64,000 bases of DNA from contig CAVJFO010000002.1 in assembly GCA_963648925.1 (NCBI GenBank), forward strand, positions 1-64,000, given 5' to 3'. Positions 7,046 to 16,214 of this stretch are shown piece by piece (position 1 is the stretch's first letter; every line of letters starts with the position of its first letter). Source of the DNA: UBA4951 sp963648925 (GTDB taxonomy: Bacteria; Bacillota_I; Bacilli_A; RFN20; CAG-826). Below the pieces are notes generated by a model. It saw nothing but the letters and a program-made list of their open reading frames with translations, was not told the origin of the DNA and searched no databases. Made by a program: the position numbers and the translations under genes.

Positions 7046-8113
7046 ATGAAGAAAAGAGAAATACCAAACGTTTTCGATAAGAACAAAAAGAAGAGGATGA
7101 TTATTTTTTCCTGCCTTTTTTGCGTTTTGATTTTACTTATTGCTCTATCCTTTATAGTTACTCCGAATTATATGAGTATTGATCGTTGCGTTTTAGGATT
7201 ATTTGGGCAAAGTGACGTAGCTGCTAATCGCATTATGCAAAAAATCATGTTGCCAAGAAATTTAGGCGCCATCTTAATCGGAGGGGGATTGGCTTTATCG
7301 GGATTGATTATGCAAACTTCATTAAAAAATCCGATGGCCTCGCCTGCTACATTAGGCGTTTCAAATGCAGCTGTATTTGGCGCTAACATAATTATTCTTG
7401 CCCTTTATGGCACAAGTTCTAATTCATTTATATCCGCTTCTGATAATCCTTTATCGGTTGCTGGCGTAGCGTTAGCCTTCGCTATCCTTTGCGTCTTTTT
7501 GGTCTTGCTTTTCTCTTCTTTTCATAGGTTTCATCCTACAACTGTTGTTTTGATTGGAATCGCTTTAGGATCCTCCTTTCAAGCCGCAACGACACTCTTA
7601 CAATATTTTGCCGACGATGTTGCACTCTCTGCCGTTGTTGGATGGTCTTTTGGAAATCTCGAAAGACTAACGATGAACGAGAATTATATTCTTATTGCCG
7701 TTATTTTATTTTCATTAGTTATATTTTCTTTGATTTCCTATAGATTTAACGCTCTTGATGCTGGCGACGGTTTTGCAAGAAGCGTTGGCGTCAATACTAC
7801 ATTATTAAGATTAGTGTCCCTATTTATCGCTTCTTTGATTGGCGCTCTTTGCGTTTCTTTCTGTGGAATCATTGGCTTTGTAGGAATCATCGCACCGCAT
7901 ATCATGAAAAGATTAATCGGAAATGATCATCGCCTATTAATACCAGCATCATTCATGGCTGGTTCTTCGTTATTGCTTCTTTGCGACATATTTACTCGTT
8001 TAATTGGTCAAGGGACCTCTTTGCCTGTCGGAGCCGTAACGGCTTTATTGGGAACACCGATGTTCTTAATTATTCTTTTTACGAAGAAAGGAAACAAATA
8101 TGCTCTCGCTTAA
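7046..8113 (+). CDS. FecCD-family ABC transporter permease (iron/siderophore/heme)
   Basis: About 355 residues with roughly nine to ten membrane segments of the BtuC/FecCD fold, e.g. PRNLGAILIGGGLALSGLIMQ near the N-terminus and FVGIIAPHIMKRLIG near the C-terminus, both family hallmarks. It forms the membrane channel for iron-siderophore, heme or cobalamin import. The ATG at 7046 is used rather than the TTG two codons upstream. Downstream are the ATPase (14-base overlap) and the binding lipoprotein, making a complete importer. The substrate cannot be read from sequence. Confidence 0.92.
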   Translation: MKKREIPNVFDKNKKKRMIIFSCLFCVLILLIALSFIVTPNYMSIDRCVLGLFGQSDVAANRIMQKIMLPRNLGAILIGGGLALSGLIMQTSLKNPMASPATLGVSNAAVFGANIIILALYGTSSNSFISASDNPLSVAGVALAFAILCVFLVLLFSSFHRFHPTTVVLIGIALGSSFQAATTLLQYFADDVALSAVVGWSFGNLERLTMNENYILIAVILFSLVIFSLISYRFNALDAGDGFARSVGVNTTLLRLVSLFIASLIGALCVSFCGIIGFVGIIAPHIMKRLIGNDHRLLIPASFMAGSSLLLLCDIFTRLIGQGTSLPVGAVTALLGTPMFLIILFTKKGNKYALA

Positions 8114-8855
8114 TAACATTTCCTTTTCGTATGAAAAACATTCAAAACCCATCCTTTCCCGTGTGGATCTTCAGCTAGAGGAAGGAAAAATAGGGGTTTT
8201 ATTAGGCCCAAATGGTGTTGGAAAAAGCACTATAATCAAGATAATATCAGGGCTTTTTAAACCAAAAACTGGGGAAGTTTTTTTGGGGGAAATGAATCTT
8301 AGAACAACAAAAAATAAAGAAAGAGCAAAATTAGTTGCCTATGTCCCTCAAAATGTCGAATTCTCATCTCTTAGCGTTCTTGATTCCGTTTTGCTTGGAA
8401 GGCTTCCATATTTCTATTCGTTCCCATGCGCTCATGACAAAGAAAAAGCCGAAAAGGCGATAGAAGATGTTGGACTTACCAAATTGAAAGATAGGCCAGC
8501 AAATTCGTTGTCTGGCGGAGAAAAGCAACTTGTCGCAATTGCTAGAGCCTTAGTCTCTTCGCCAAAATTATTGCTTTTGGATGAGCCTACGGCAAATCTT
8601 GATTTAAAACATCAAAAGATGATTCTTTCTTTGCTAAAGAAAATCGCTAAAGAAAGAAATTTGACTATTCTATTAACTCTGCATGATATTAGTGAAGCAT
8701 TTTATGTCGGAGATAAGTTCTTCTTCTTAAAAGACGGAAAGATAATTTCTTCTGGGGACTCATCAACAATAACAGAGAAAAAAATCAAAGAGACTTATGA
8801 TGTGGATGTCAAACTATTAAAAGAAAATGACGAGTTGATAATAAAAATATATTAA
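8100..8855 (+). CDS. ABC transporter ATP-binding protein (FecE/BtuD type)
   Basis: 251 residues with all ABC motifs: Walker A GPNGVGKST (36-44), signature LSGGEKQ, Walker B LLLLDEPTANLD, and the H-loop LTLHD. It energises the adjacent FecCD permease. The start overlaps the permease end, with AAAGGA at 8088-8093. The order permease-ATPase-binding protein fits the iron-siderophore/heme/B12 class. Confidence 0.93.
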   Translation: MLSLNNISFSYEKHSKPILSRVDLQLEEGKIGVLLGPNGVGKSTIIKIISGLFKPKTGEVFLGEMNLRTTKNKERAKLVAYVPQNVEFSSLSVLDSVLLGRLPYFYSFPCAHDKEKAEKAIEDVGLTKLKDRPANSLSGGEKQLVAIARALVSSPKLLLLDEPTANLDLKHQKMILSLLKKIAKERNLTILLTLHDISEAFYVGDKFFFLKDGKIISSGDSSTITEKKIKETYDVDVKLLKENDELIIKIY

Positions 8856-8869
8856 GAAAGGGTTTGAGT

Positions 8870-10048
8870 ATGAAAAAAAGAAATTTATTAATCTTAGGTG
8901 TTTGTTTACTTGCATCTTGCCAAAGCGGGGGAGAAAGCAGCAGTTCCAGCGAGGCTTCCCTAATAAGCGTTACCGACGGTATTGGAAGAGTTGGCGAATA
9001 TAATCCAGGATCTTATAAAAAAATCGTTTGCGTTGGGGCGGGAGCGTTAAGACTTTATTCTTATATTGGCGATCTTAAACTTTTAGCGGGAGTCGAGGAC
9101 ATCGATAACCCATCTAAAAGAACCTCATCATCGCCATTTGAAGGAGTTGCTAGACCTTATTACGACGCTAATAAAGATGCGTTTAATAACCTCCCAAGCG
9201 CTGGCGTTGGCGGACCGGTAGCAAACCAATCTGGACCAAACCTTACTTCCTTAACTTCTATTGCCCCGGATTTAATAATTTCCGATTTTGAAACCGAAGA
9301 AGCGGCAAAAAGGATGGAAGATGCTACGGGAGCAAAAGTTTTTACAATTAAATACGGCAAGCAAGCCGTTTATGACGAAACTATCGTAACCGTTTTAACT
9401 TCATTGGGAAAAGTTCTTGGAAAAGAAGAAAGAACTAAAACCCTAACGGATTACATTTCATCTTCTATATCTGAACTTAAAAACTTAACAAAAGATGTAA
9501 AGGAAGAAGATAAGCCATTGGTTTACGTTGGCGGTATTGGCAACTGGGGTCAAAAAGATTATCTTGCCACTCATTCCAATTATCCGATGTTTACTACGGC
9601 AAACATCAAAAACGCTCTCAGCACCGTTACGCTTCTTGCTGAAGGTCAACAAGATATAACCAAAGCCACCTTTGAAGAACTTGCCCCAAATATAGACAAA
9701 TTCATTATCGATGCCGCTGGAATGAAACAAACAATTGCCGCATATAATGCTGATAAAACGATTTTTGATAACGTCAAGGCCGTCAATAATGGCGAAGTTT
9801 ATTTGCAAATGCCTTATAACGCCTATTACACAAATTTAGAAATCTCATTGATGGATGGATATTATGACGCTTCCGTCGTTTATCCTGAATTGTTCAAAGA
9901 TTTTGATCTTGAAGGCAAATACAAAGAAATTCTCAAAACTTTTGTTGGGAAAGACGTTTACGAAGAAGAAAAAGCTTATTCTGGCTCTTATGGCGGATAT
10001 CAAAAGATTGAAAACCTCAAAGAGTGGTGCGAAGCGAGAATTCAATAA
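8870..10048 (+). CDS. Iron/heme-type ABC transporter substrate-binding lipoprotein
   Basis: 392 residues. The signal peptide ends in lipobox LASC with Cys17 lipidated, followed by a Ser/Gly-rich linker and a helical-backbone metal/siderophore receptor domain (FecB/BtuF type), e.g. VCVGAGALRLYSYIGDLKLL. It would capture the substrate outside the membrane and pass it to the permease. The ATG at 8870 follows GAAAGGG (8857-8863). It ends with its own terminator, closing the three-gene operon. Ligand unknown. Confidence 0.88.
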   Translation: MKKRNLLILGVCLLASCQSGGESSSSSEASLISVTDGIGRVGEYNPGSYKKIVCVGAGALRLYSYIGDLKLLAGVEDIDNPSKRTSSSPFEGVARPYYDANKDAFNNLPSAGVGGPVANQSGPNLTSLTSIAPDLIISDFETEEAAKRMEDATGAKVFTIKYGKQAVYDETIVTVLTSLGKVLGKEERTKTLTDYISSSISELKNLTKDVKEEDKPLVYVGGIGNWGQKDYLATHSNYPMFTTANIKNALSTVTLLAEGQQDITKATFEELAPNIDKFIIDAAGMKQTIAAYNADKTIFDNVKAVNNGEVYLQMPYNAYYTNLEISLMDGYYDASVVYPELFKDFDLEGKYKEILKTFVGKDVYEEEKAYSGSYGGYQKIENLKEWCEARIQ

Positions 10049-10053
10049 GCGTT

Positions 10054-10078
10054 GGCCGATTATTCGGCCTTTTTCTTT
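10054..10078 (+). terminator. Terminator of the importer operon
   Basis: Stem GGCCGA / TCGGCC with loop TTAT, then TTTTTC. Confidence 0.9.
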
Positions 10079-10110
10079 TAAAGAAAGACTGATACAAAAG
10101 CGAGGAATAG

Positions 10111-10779
10111 ATGATTAAAAAAGATAAGAAAAAGTCTTATAATACTCAAGGGTTAATTATGTCTCATCCTCTAAAACATTTGCATCTAATAAATTCTCAT
10201 AGACGTTTAGTTATAAAAAATGCCTGGCATATGGGCGTTTTTTGGCATTCGCTTAAACATGATTTAAGCAAATACACGCCAATAGAATTCAATATATCGG
10301 CTAAATATTACGTCGGAGATCATTCACCGGTTTTCGAAGAGAGAATCAATAACGACTATTTTTCAAGAATTTGCCAGCATCACACAAAAAGAAATCCCCA
10401 TCATTGGGAATATTGGACTGATTTTATGTGTGGCAAAATTCTAATGAAGACGATGCCATGGAAATATGCGACGGAATATGTTTGCGATATGCTTAGCGCT
10501 TCATATACTTACAACCCAGAAACATTCAAACCGGAAACAACCTTAAATTACTTTGTTTCTCACCAAGATAAATATTTTATTACCCAAGCAACAAGAGAAT
10601 ATATAATTTGGTGCCTAACGAAATATAAGGAATCGGGCTTTAAAGAACTAGACAAGAAGAGTACAAAAGCAAAATACAATGAGATAATTTCTCGCCTTCC
10701 TAACGTTGAAATATACGAAACTGGGAAATGCGATGCAAAATTGCCACCTTTGAAAGCGAAAGACAGTGGGGTAAAATAG
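10111..10779 (+). CDS. DUF5662 family protein
   Basis: 222 residues. His/Asp-rich core HSLKHDLSKYTPIEF near residue 48 and HHTKRNPHHWEYW near residue 91 match the DUF5662 pattern, which resembles a small metal-binding HD-like fold. Function unknown. An internal Met17 (MSHPLKHLHL) is an alternative start; the ATG at 10111 has GAGG shortly upstream. It ends four bases before the TrkA-type gene, so it is probably cotranscribed with potassium uptake genes, although no functional link is known. Confidence 0.75.
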   Translation: MIKKDKKKSYNTQGLIMSHPLKHLHLINSHRRLVIKNAWHMGVFWHSLKHDLSKYTPIEFNISAKYYVGDHSPVFEERINNDYFSRICQHHTKRNPHHWEYWTDFMCGKILMKTMPWKYATEYVCDMLSASYTYNPETFKPETTLNYFVSHQDKYFITQATREYIIWCLTKYKESGFKELDKKSTKAKYNEIISRLPNVEIYETGKCDAKLPPLKAKDSGVK

Positions 10780-10783
10780 AAAT

Positions 10784-11209
10784 ATGGCTATTAAGAATAA
10801 AATATTGATTATCGGATGTGGAAGACTTGGCTCAATTATTGCAGATAGAGCTTCAGCAAGAGGAGAAAACGTTATTGTTTTAGATGAAAACGAATCTTCC
10901 TTTAAAAAGTTAGATGACGCTTTTACGGGATTTAAAATTACTGGTGAGGCAACTGACATTAATTTATTGGTTAATGATTGTTATTTAGAAACCGTTGAAG
11001 AGGCGATTATTGTCACAGGAAATGACAATGTTAATCTATTTCTCGCACATTTATGCGGAATAATTTACAAAGTTCCAAAGGTTTACGTTCGTTTTGATGA
11101 TCCTGATAAAGACATCCTTATTAGCGGTGTCCCTAACGTCAAGGCGATATATCCGACTGATTTAAGCGCGAATAAGTTCTTTTCTATTGAGGCGGAGGGT
11201 GATAAATAA
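10784..11209 (+). CDS. TrkA-type RCK_N domain protein (K+ uptake regulator, first half)
   Basis: 141 residues, a single Rossmann NAD-binding RCK_N domain: IIGCGRLGS nucleotide loop near the N-terminus, acidic residue after strand 2 (VLDEN). It lacks the TrkA_C domain. Such proteins gate Trk/Ktr potassium channels by nucleotide binding. Its TAA overlaps the ATG of a second TrkA-like gene by one base, so the two probably form one regulatory unit with the TrkH channel downstream. Confidence 0.88.
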   Translation: MAIKNKILIIGCGRLGSIIADRASARGENVIVLDENESSFKKLDDAFTGFKITGEATDINLLVNDCYLETVEEAIIVTGNDNVNLFLAHLCGIIYKVPKVYVRFDDPDKDILISGVPNVKAIYPTDLSANKFFSIEAEGDK

Positions 11210-12156
11210 TGATCGTTGTTATAGCTAATGGCAATTTGGAAGCCAACTATGTTATCGATTCCTTTAAGGAAGATAGACGTAATAAAATAATCGTCATTAA
11301 TTCTAATAAAGAAGTGGCTGACTATCTCATGAAACACCAACACGTTTCCGTATACGTTGGCAATCCATGGAGAACATATGCATTAGAAGAAGCGAACATT
11401 TACGATGCCGATCTTTTCATTTCTCTTTCTGACAATGACACGGATAACTATGTTTCATGCATTTTGGCAAAAAAGATTTTTAATGTTCGCAAATGCATTT
11501 GCTTAGTAAAAAACCCTGATAACGTCGAAATATACAAAAAATTAGGCGTCGACTCCGTTATTTCTTCAACATATTTGCTAACACAAAACATCAAGACCGA
11601 ATCTTTGGAAGGCAATTTAATTCGTTCAATGAATCTCGATTCGAATAAAATTGTCATGGTTGAAGCAACTCTCCTTTCTAGGTATCGTATTTGCAACAAA
11701 ACCATCATGGATATAAATTTCCCCCCTTATGCAAACATCGCCTATATCATGCGTAATGGAGAATTCATCATCCCTAAGGGAAACGTTGTTTTAAGGCCTC
11801 GCGACACTCTCGTTATTTCTTGTAAGAAAGATGATGAAAAAGAATTAACGAAGTATTTGACGCAAAGAGCATCCGCGAGGGATATCGAGAGAAATATCGC
11901 AAACCAAGTTCAAAAAACTATCAGCAAAAATATCATCGACATTAAAAAAGAGCCGACACCTGTATCAGAAACGAAAGAAAATGACATTGTAGAAACCCCA
12001 AAAGAAAAAACGGAAGAAGTCAATGTTGAACCGATAGAGAAGAAAGTTGAACAACCAACCAAAACCAAATCCTCTAAAACTTCAACGAAAAAGAAAACCG
12101 TGACAAAATCGAACGCATCAACAAATAAAGATGCAACTTCAAAAAAGAAAAAATAA
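11209..12156 (+). CDS. TrkA-type protein with RCK_C domain and Lys-rich tail
   Basis: 315 residues: RCK_N-like domain (1-125), RCK_C domain (about 130-215, e.g. NIAYIMRNGEFIIPKGNVVLRPRDTLVIS), then a roughly 90-residue low-complexity tail rich in Lys, Thr, Glu and Ser. The nucleotide loop is degenerate (IANGNLEAN instead of GxGxxG), so this subunit may not bind NAD. Together with the preceding gene it makes the equivalent of a two-repeat TrkA split in two, with one active and one degenerate half (inference). Confidence 0.85.
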   Translation: MIVVIANGNLEANYVIDSFKEDRRNKIIVINSNKEVADYLMKHQHVSVYVGNPWRTYALEEANIYDADLFISLSDNDTDNYVSCILAKKIFNVRKCICLVKNPDNVEIYKKLGVDSVISSTYLLTQNIKTESLEGNLIRSMNLDSNKIVMVEATLLSRYRICNKTIMDINFPPYANIAYIMRNGEFIIPKGNVVLRPRDTLVISCKKDDEKELTKYLTQRASARDIERNIANQVQKTISKNIIDIKKEPTPVSETKENDIVETPKEKTEEVNVEPIEKKVEQPTKTKSSKTSTKKKTVTKSNASTNKDATSKKKK

Positions 12157-12159
12157 ACT

Positions 12160-13851
12160 ATGAAACGTCTTAAAGAAGCAAAAGGAATACGCCTTATATT
12201 GGGTTATTTTGGCCTTTTCATGATTGTAGAAGGCCTTGTAACCATTTTTCCTTTATCGATTTTAGCTTTCTATCCGTCTGAATGGGAATGTTACCTTGAT
12301 TTCGTTATACCAGGGGCTGGATACATTGCTCTTGGAGGTTTGATTAGCTTACTGACGATTGCTTTTAGAAAAAAAGGCAAACTTCAGAAAAACGAAGACT
12401 CATTATTACTCGTACTTTTATGGATTTCAGCTCTTGTTATTGGCGCTCTTCCATTCTATTTAACCTCTTTCCCGGAAATTAATGGCAACAACGAAGCAAT
12501 TAATTTAGGCATGTCCTTTACTGATTCATTTTTTGAATCTACATCGGGATATTCTGCTACGGGTCTCACGGTTTTTCCTGAAAAGGCATTTTTGACAGGC
12601 GTTGATTCATCCTCTTATGGCTGGGCGCACGTGTTTTTGTTCCATCGAGCAATCATGCAATTTGTAGGAGGAGTTGGACTCGTTTTACTTGTGGCATCAG
12701 TTATTTCAAGCAAAAACAATTTCAAACTTTTCTTTGCGGAGGGTCATAATGATCGTCTTTTGCCTAACTTAGGAAAGAACGCTAAGTTGATTTTTGGAAT
12801 CTATTTTGGCTGGATTGCCGTTGGATCAATTGCTCTTTGGTTTGCTGGAATGACTCCATTTGATTCTTTTTGTCACGCTACCGCGGCCTTAGCTACTGGC
12901 GGTTTCTCAACTAGATATCAATCTGTAATGTTCTATTCTGGCGAGATTTACTCATCGTTTACAAACGGAAACCTTCTTTATACAGGAAACGCCTTAGCAA
13001 TTGAAGGAATTACGTGCATTTTAATGCTTGCTGGCGCTACGAATTTTGTTTTGCACACATTATTATTAACCGGAAAAATAAAGAGTTTTTCAAAGGACGT
13101 CGAAATTAAAACTGCAGCCGCATTAATCATAATTTCTACTATTATCACTGGTTTAGTAACTTTTAATGAACACACATATTATTATGAAGAACAAGAAGCG
13201 ATAAGCCTTTTGCTTTCATTACGATATAATTTCTATAACATCGTTTCTTCACTTACGACTACCGGTTTCACGAACTTCCCATCGTTAAGCTATCTTGGCC
13301 ATTTCTCGGTATTTATTGCCCTTATTGCTATGTCAATTGGTGGTGGAATGGGGTCGACGGCAGGTGGTTTAAAGCAATACCGTGTCGCTTTATTGTTTAA
13401 AGAGTTCGCCTCGTCTTTCAAAAATAGGAATTCATCAGATAGATTCATGCATTCGAATGTTATAACTAGACTTTCCCAAGATAAGGAAATTGAATCAGAT
13501 GAGTTGAAAGAAGCCATGGATTATTCTATTTTATATATCGCTACATTGCTCGTTGGAGTGGTTGCTTTGCTTTGCTTACGTAGCGTAAATCTAGAAGAAG
13601 CCGCATACGAATGGGGAACTTCCCTTTCAGGAACTGGCATAACGATAATCGACTTTGCTACGTATAAGGCTGAAAATGGTCTCGTCCATTACAATACGTT
13701 ATTGTGGTTACTTGATTTAGCAATGCTTCTTGGACGTCTTGAGATATTACCGGCCTTCTATGGCTTAAGAAGAATATTCGTGACGCCTTTGGAAGATCTG
13801 AAAAAACACCATCAAAGAAAAAAGAGCCTTAGAAAGGCTTTGGAGGAATAA
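12160..13851 (+). CDS. trkH: TrkH-family potassium uptake protein
   Basis: 563 residues, about eleven hydrophobic segments including the repeated pore loops, recognisable as STSGYSATGLTVF, ATAALATGGFST, SSLTTTGFTNFP and TSLSGTGIT, where the Gly residues form the K+ selectivity filter. It conducts K+ (or Na+) under control of the two upstream TrkA-type proteins, from which it is separated by only three bases. Length is slightly above the usual about 480 residues. Confidence 0.93.
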   Translation: MKRLKEAKGIRLILGYFGLFMIVEGLVTIFPLSILAFYPSEWECYLDFVIPGAGYIALGGLISLLTIAFRKKGKLQKNEDSLLLVLLWISALVIGALPFYLTSFPEINGNNEAINLGMSFTDSFFESTSGYSATGLTVFPEKAFLTGVDSSSYGWAHVFLFHRAIMQFVGGVGLVLLVASVISSKNNFKLFFAEGHNDRLLPNLGKNAKLIFGIYFGWIAVGSIALWFAGMTPFDSFCHATAALATGGFSTRYQSVMFYSGEIYSSFTNGNLLYTGNALAIEGITCILMLAGATNFVLHTLLLTGKIKSFSKDVEIKTAAALIIISTIITGLVTFNEHTYYYEEQEAISLLLSLRYNFYNIVSSLTTTGFTNFPSLSYLGHFSVFIALIAMSIGGGMGSTAGGLKQYRVALLFKEFASSFKNRNSSDRFMHSNVITRLSQDKEIESDELKEAMDYSILYIATLLVGVVALLCLRSVNLEEAAYEWGTSLSGTGITIIDFATYKAENGLVHYNTLLWLLDLAMLLGRLEILPAFYGLRRIFVTPLEDLKKHHQRKKSLRKALEE

Positions 13852-13853
13852 AA

Positions 13854-14270
13854 ATGTTAATTGATGATATCAAAAAAGCCAATTTAATGGCCATGAAAGA
13901 GAAAAACCAAGCTAAAAGAAGCGCTTATAGCTCTATCATTTCTCGTTACCAACTTTTAAAAACGAAAGATCCATCTAAAGAAATAAAAGATGAAGATGTT
14001 CTTTCTTTAATTCAAAAGGCAGTTAAAGAGCTTGATGAAGAAATGGATTCTTACCAAAAAGCAGGAAGAGAAGAAAATGTTCTTGAAATTCAAAAACAAA
14101 AAGACGCATTAAAAGAATTTATCCCTGCTCAGCTCTCTGAAGAAGAGATAAAAGAAATCATCCTTTCTCTTCCAGATAGAGCCGTTCCAAATGTCATGAA
14201 ACACTTTAATGCAAATTATCGTGGAAAAGTTGATATGTCACTTGTAAATAAGGTTCTAAAAGGATTATAA
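13854..14270 (+). CDS. YqeY/GatB-tail domain protein
   Basis: 138 residues, the whole length of the GatB/YqeY family: MLIDDIKKANLMAMKEKNQAKRSAY at the start and the C-terminal tRNA-interacting helix (MKHFNANYRGKVDMSLVNKVLKG). Role unproven; the domain is related to the tail of GatB amidotransferase. GGAGG at 13842-13846 precedes the ATG, two bases after trkH. Confidence 0.9.
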   Translation: MLIDDIKKANLMAMKEKNQAKRSAYSSIISRYQLLKTKDPSKEIKDEDVLSLIQKAVKELDEEMDSYQKAGREENVLEIQKQKDALKEFIPAQLSEEEIKEIILSLPDRAVPNVMKHFNANYRGKVDMSLVNKVLKGL

Positions 14271-14325
14271 TTCTAAAGTCTCTTTTAGAGAGACAACTTA
14301 CCAAGGGTTAAAACTTGGTTAGCAT

Positions 14326-14399
14326 AGGAGAATGGTTCAATGGTAGAACAGCGGTCTCCAAAACCGTTAATGAGGGTTCGATTCCTTCTTCTCCTGCCA
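14326..14399 (+). tRNA. tRNA-Trp (CCA)
   Basis: Acceptor AGGAGAA / TTCTCCT, anticodon loop CTCCAAA with anticodon CCA, T loop TTCGATT, discriminator G and encoded CCA. Two small hairpins (GTCTCT / AGAGAC, CCAAG / CTTGG) lie between yqeY and this tRNA. Confidence 0.95.
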
Positions 14400-14413
14400 T
14401 AATTAAAATGTTA

Positions 14414-14447
14414 GTTTGATGCATTGTGTGACGTATCAAACTTTTTT
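14414..14447 (+). terminator. Terminator after tRNA-Trp
   Basis: Stem GTTTGAT / ATCAAAC with a 14-base loop, then six T. Confidence 0.8.
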
Positions 14448-14459
14448 ATTCAATTGTTG

Positions 14460-14693
14460 ATTGTGAAAGCTACCGAAAACTAAGGTTTTAGATAATGCTG
14501 TTTATTCTATTTTTATAGGAGACGGTGTTAAGAACCCAGTGTCGCTAAGCATAATTTCGACATTTAAATGTTTGCTTTAAATTGATAAAGGCAGAAGAAT
14601 GCACATTAGATATTTTCCCTATTTATGATGAAATGAAGAAAGTATTGATGAAACTTTTAACGTCTTATGTTGAGTTCTAAAACTCTAAAACGA
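14460..14693 (+). pseudogene. Possible decayed gene remnant in an intergenic stretch
   Basis: The 300 bases between the tRNA-Trp terminator and the next terminator hold no intact gene. Two short open stretches in different frames read like coding sequence (KVLDNAVYSIFIGDGVKN, about 14484-14537; LDIFPIYDEMKKVLMKLL, about 14609-14662, ending at a TAA near 14681), as if one gene had decayed by frameshift. No family is recognisable. Confidence 0.3.
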
Positions 14694-14704
14694 TTAATTA
14701 GATA

Positions 14705-14728
14705 ACAAAAAAGGCGGCCTTAAGCCGC
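14705..14728 (-). terminator. Terminator of the flippase-like gene
   Basis: Minus-strand stem GCGGC / GCCGC with loop TTAAG, followed by a T-run (A-run at 14707-14712 on the plus strand). Confidence 0.85.
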
Positions 14729-14746
14729 ATGTAATTGAGAAATTAC

Positions 14747-16045
14747 TTATTTTTCTTCGTTGATTTCGCCTTCATTAGAAATTCTAGAAATCATCGAAGC
14801 CTCATCTTGCAGTTTTTTGATTTCTTTTACTTGCTTTCTTGCTAACTGAATTTCTAGGACTATCGAAACAACCAAGCCAAATATGATGACAAAATAATAT
14901 GTGTATCCTCTCCAAAGAAGGGAGATAGTTTGGGATGTGGCCCAAACATTTTCTTTAGCAAAAAGACTTCCGCCTAATCCTATAACCGATAATGAAGCCA
15001 TAACAACGGCGAAAGCGTAATCGATTCCACCAGTTGTGCCAGGGGTAGGAACCCATACAACAGCGGTAATTGCAAATGAAGTGCCAAACATTACAAGGAT
15101 ATAAATCCAAAATGGATTAACGCCAGTAAATTGGACTCCAACCGCTAAAAGAAGGAAGAAAGGAATCGAATAATATGCTAAATCGGTGATTAGACGATAT
15201 ATTAGGGCTCTAACAAAGGCGGCCTTATGAGCAAAAATCTCTTTGAAAGCCGTTTGCGTCTTATCACAATATTCTTCGAATGCGGTTATTTTTGATGGAA
15301 GGAATTTTCTGAACATTCTCCATTTAGAAATTTTTGTTAGCAAAGAAACAAGAAGATTCCTTACTTTTTTCGATAATCCAAGAAGTAACATCACTATTAA
15401 AGTGAGGAAATTGTTAAAATATCCAATTGCAACAATGATGGTAAAGGCAATGGGATTAAGCCAGTTTGTCAAACCCGTAATTCCGCCCTCGGTTAAACCC
15501 TTTATATAGTAAGGGAAGAAGAAGATGGCGATAAAACCAAAGATATTAGAGGCAAGAACATGAACGACAAAAGTTGCTAAAACAGAGCCAGTCGCTTTTG
15601 ATGTATCAGCTCCGCATTCCTTCATCAAATAAATTTCCATTGGCTGTCCACCGAAAGCAAAAGGAGTAACGTTGTTATAGAATTGCTCAATCGTCGATAT
15701 TTTGAATAAATTACGTTTTCCAACGGTTTTATCGATTCCATTAGAACGGCAGAAGGCAATTAAACTTAATGGCCAAAAGAATAAAAAGATGACTGTCAAT
15801 AAGAAGGCGACAAATAACCAAATCCAGTTGTTGTTTTGACCAATACTGGCAAAAACTTCAGCAATTTCGCTTAAATCAGTGAAATTAACAATCATTAAAA
15901 TGACCGCAACCGTTAAAGCTACGATCATAATTGCGCCCATAATGGCTGAATTTCTAGTTTTTTTATCTTTTTTGCTTTTAATTTCTTGCAAGGCGTGGCG
16001 CGTTTCTTTCAAGCCCTCTTTTGCGTCTTCAATTTTATTATCCAT
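14747..16045 (-). CDS. Lysylphosphatidylglycerol synthetase/UPF0104-type flippase-like membrane protein
   Basis: 432 residues: charged N-terminal cytoplasmic segment, about eight membrane helices, charged C-terminal tail. The motif region TPFAFGGQPMEIYLMKECG and the late VPTPGTTGGIDYAFA match the LPG_synthase_TM (UPF0104, YbhN/AglD) family, the lipid-flipping half of MprF without the aminoacyl-transferase half. It probably moves a lipid or glycolipid across the membrane (inference). A monocistronic unit on the minus strand; its minus-10 TAAAAT lies nine bases before the ATG. Confidence 0.85.
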   Translation of the reverse strand: MDNKIEDAKEGLKETRHALQEIKSKKDKKTRNSAIMGAIMIVALTVAVILMIVNFTDLSEIAEVFASIGQNNNWIWLFVAFLLTVIFLFFWPLSLIAFCRSNGIDKTVGKRNLFKISTIEQFYNNVTPFAFGGQPMEIYLMKECGADTSKATGSVLATFVVHVLASNIFGFIAIFFFPYYIKGLTEGGITGLTNWLNPIAFTIIVAIGYFNNFLTLIVMLLLGLSKKVRNLLVSLLTKISKWRMFRKFLPSKITAFEEYCDKTQTAFKEIFAHKAAFVRALIYRLITDLAYYSIPFFLLLAVGVQFTGVNPFWIYILVMFGTSFAITAVVWVPTPGTTGGIDYAFAVVMASLSVIGLGGSLFAKENVWATSQTISLLWRGYTYYFVIIFGLVVSIVLEIQLARKQVKEIKKLQDEASMISRISNEGEINEEK

Positions 16046-16054
16046 ACGACCTAA

Positions 16055-16063
16055 ATTTTACCA
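16055..16063 (-). promoter_or_regulatory. Extended minus-10 promoter of the flippase-like gene
   Basis: On the minus strand TGG-TAAAAT, nine bases before the ATG (16045). Confidence 0.45.
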
Positions 16064-16214
16064 TAAGGAAATTAGATTCCAACTTTATTCTTAATTTTTA
16101 TACTTAAGTATACGTGTTAACTAAATATTGTTTTAAAAACTTGTAATTTAAGAAAACATGAATTTACTTTTTCCTACAATGAGTATAAATTTATGGAGAA
16201 AAAGGAGATTCCTT

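Noticed and set aside
14270..14325. T-box or riboswitch before tRNA-Trp
   Set aside because: Two small hairpins exist but there is no T-box sequence, and the downstream gene is a tRNA.
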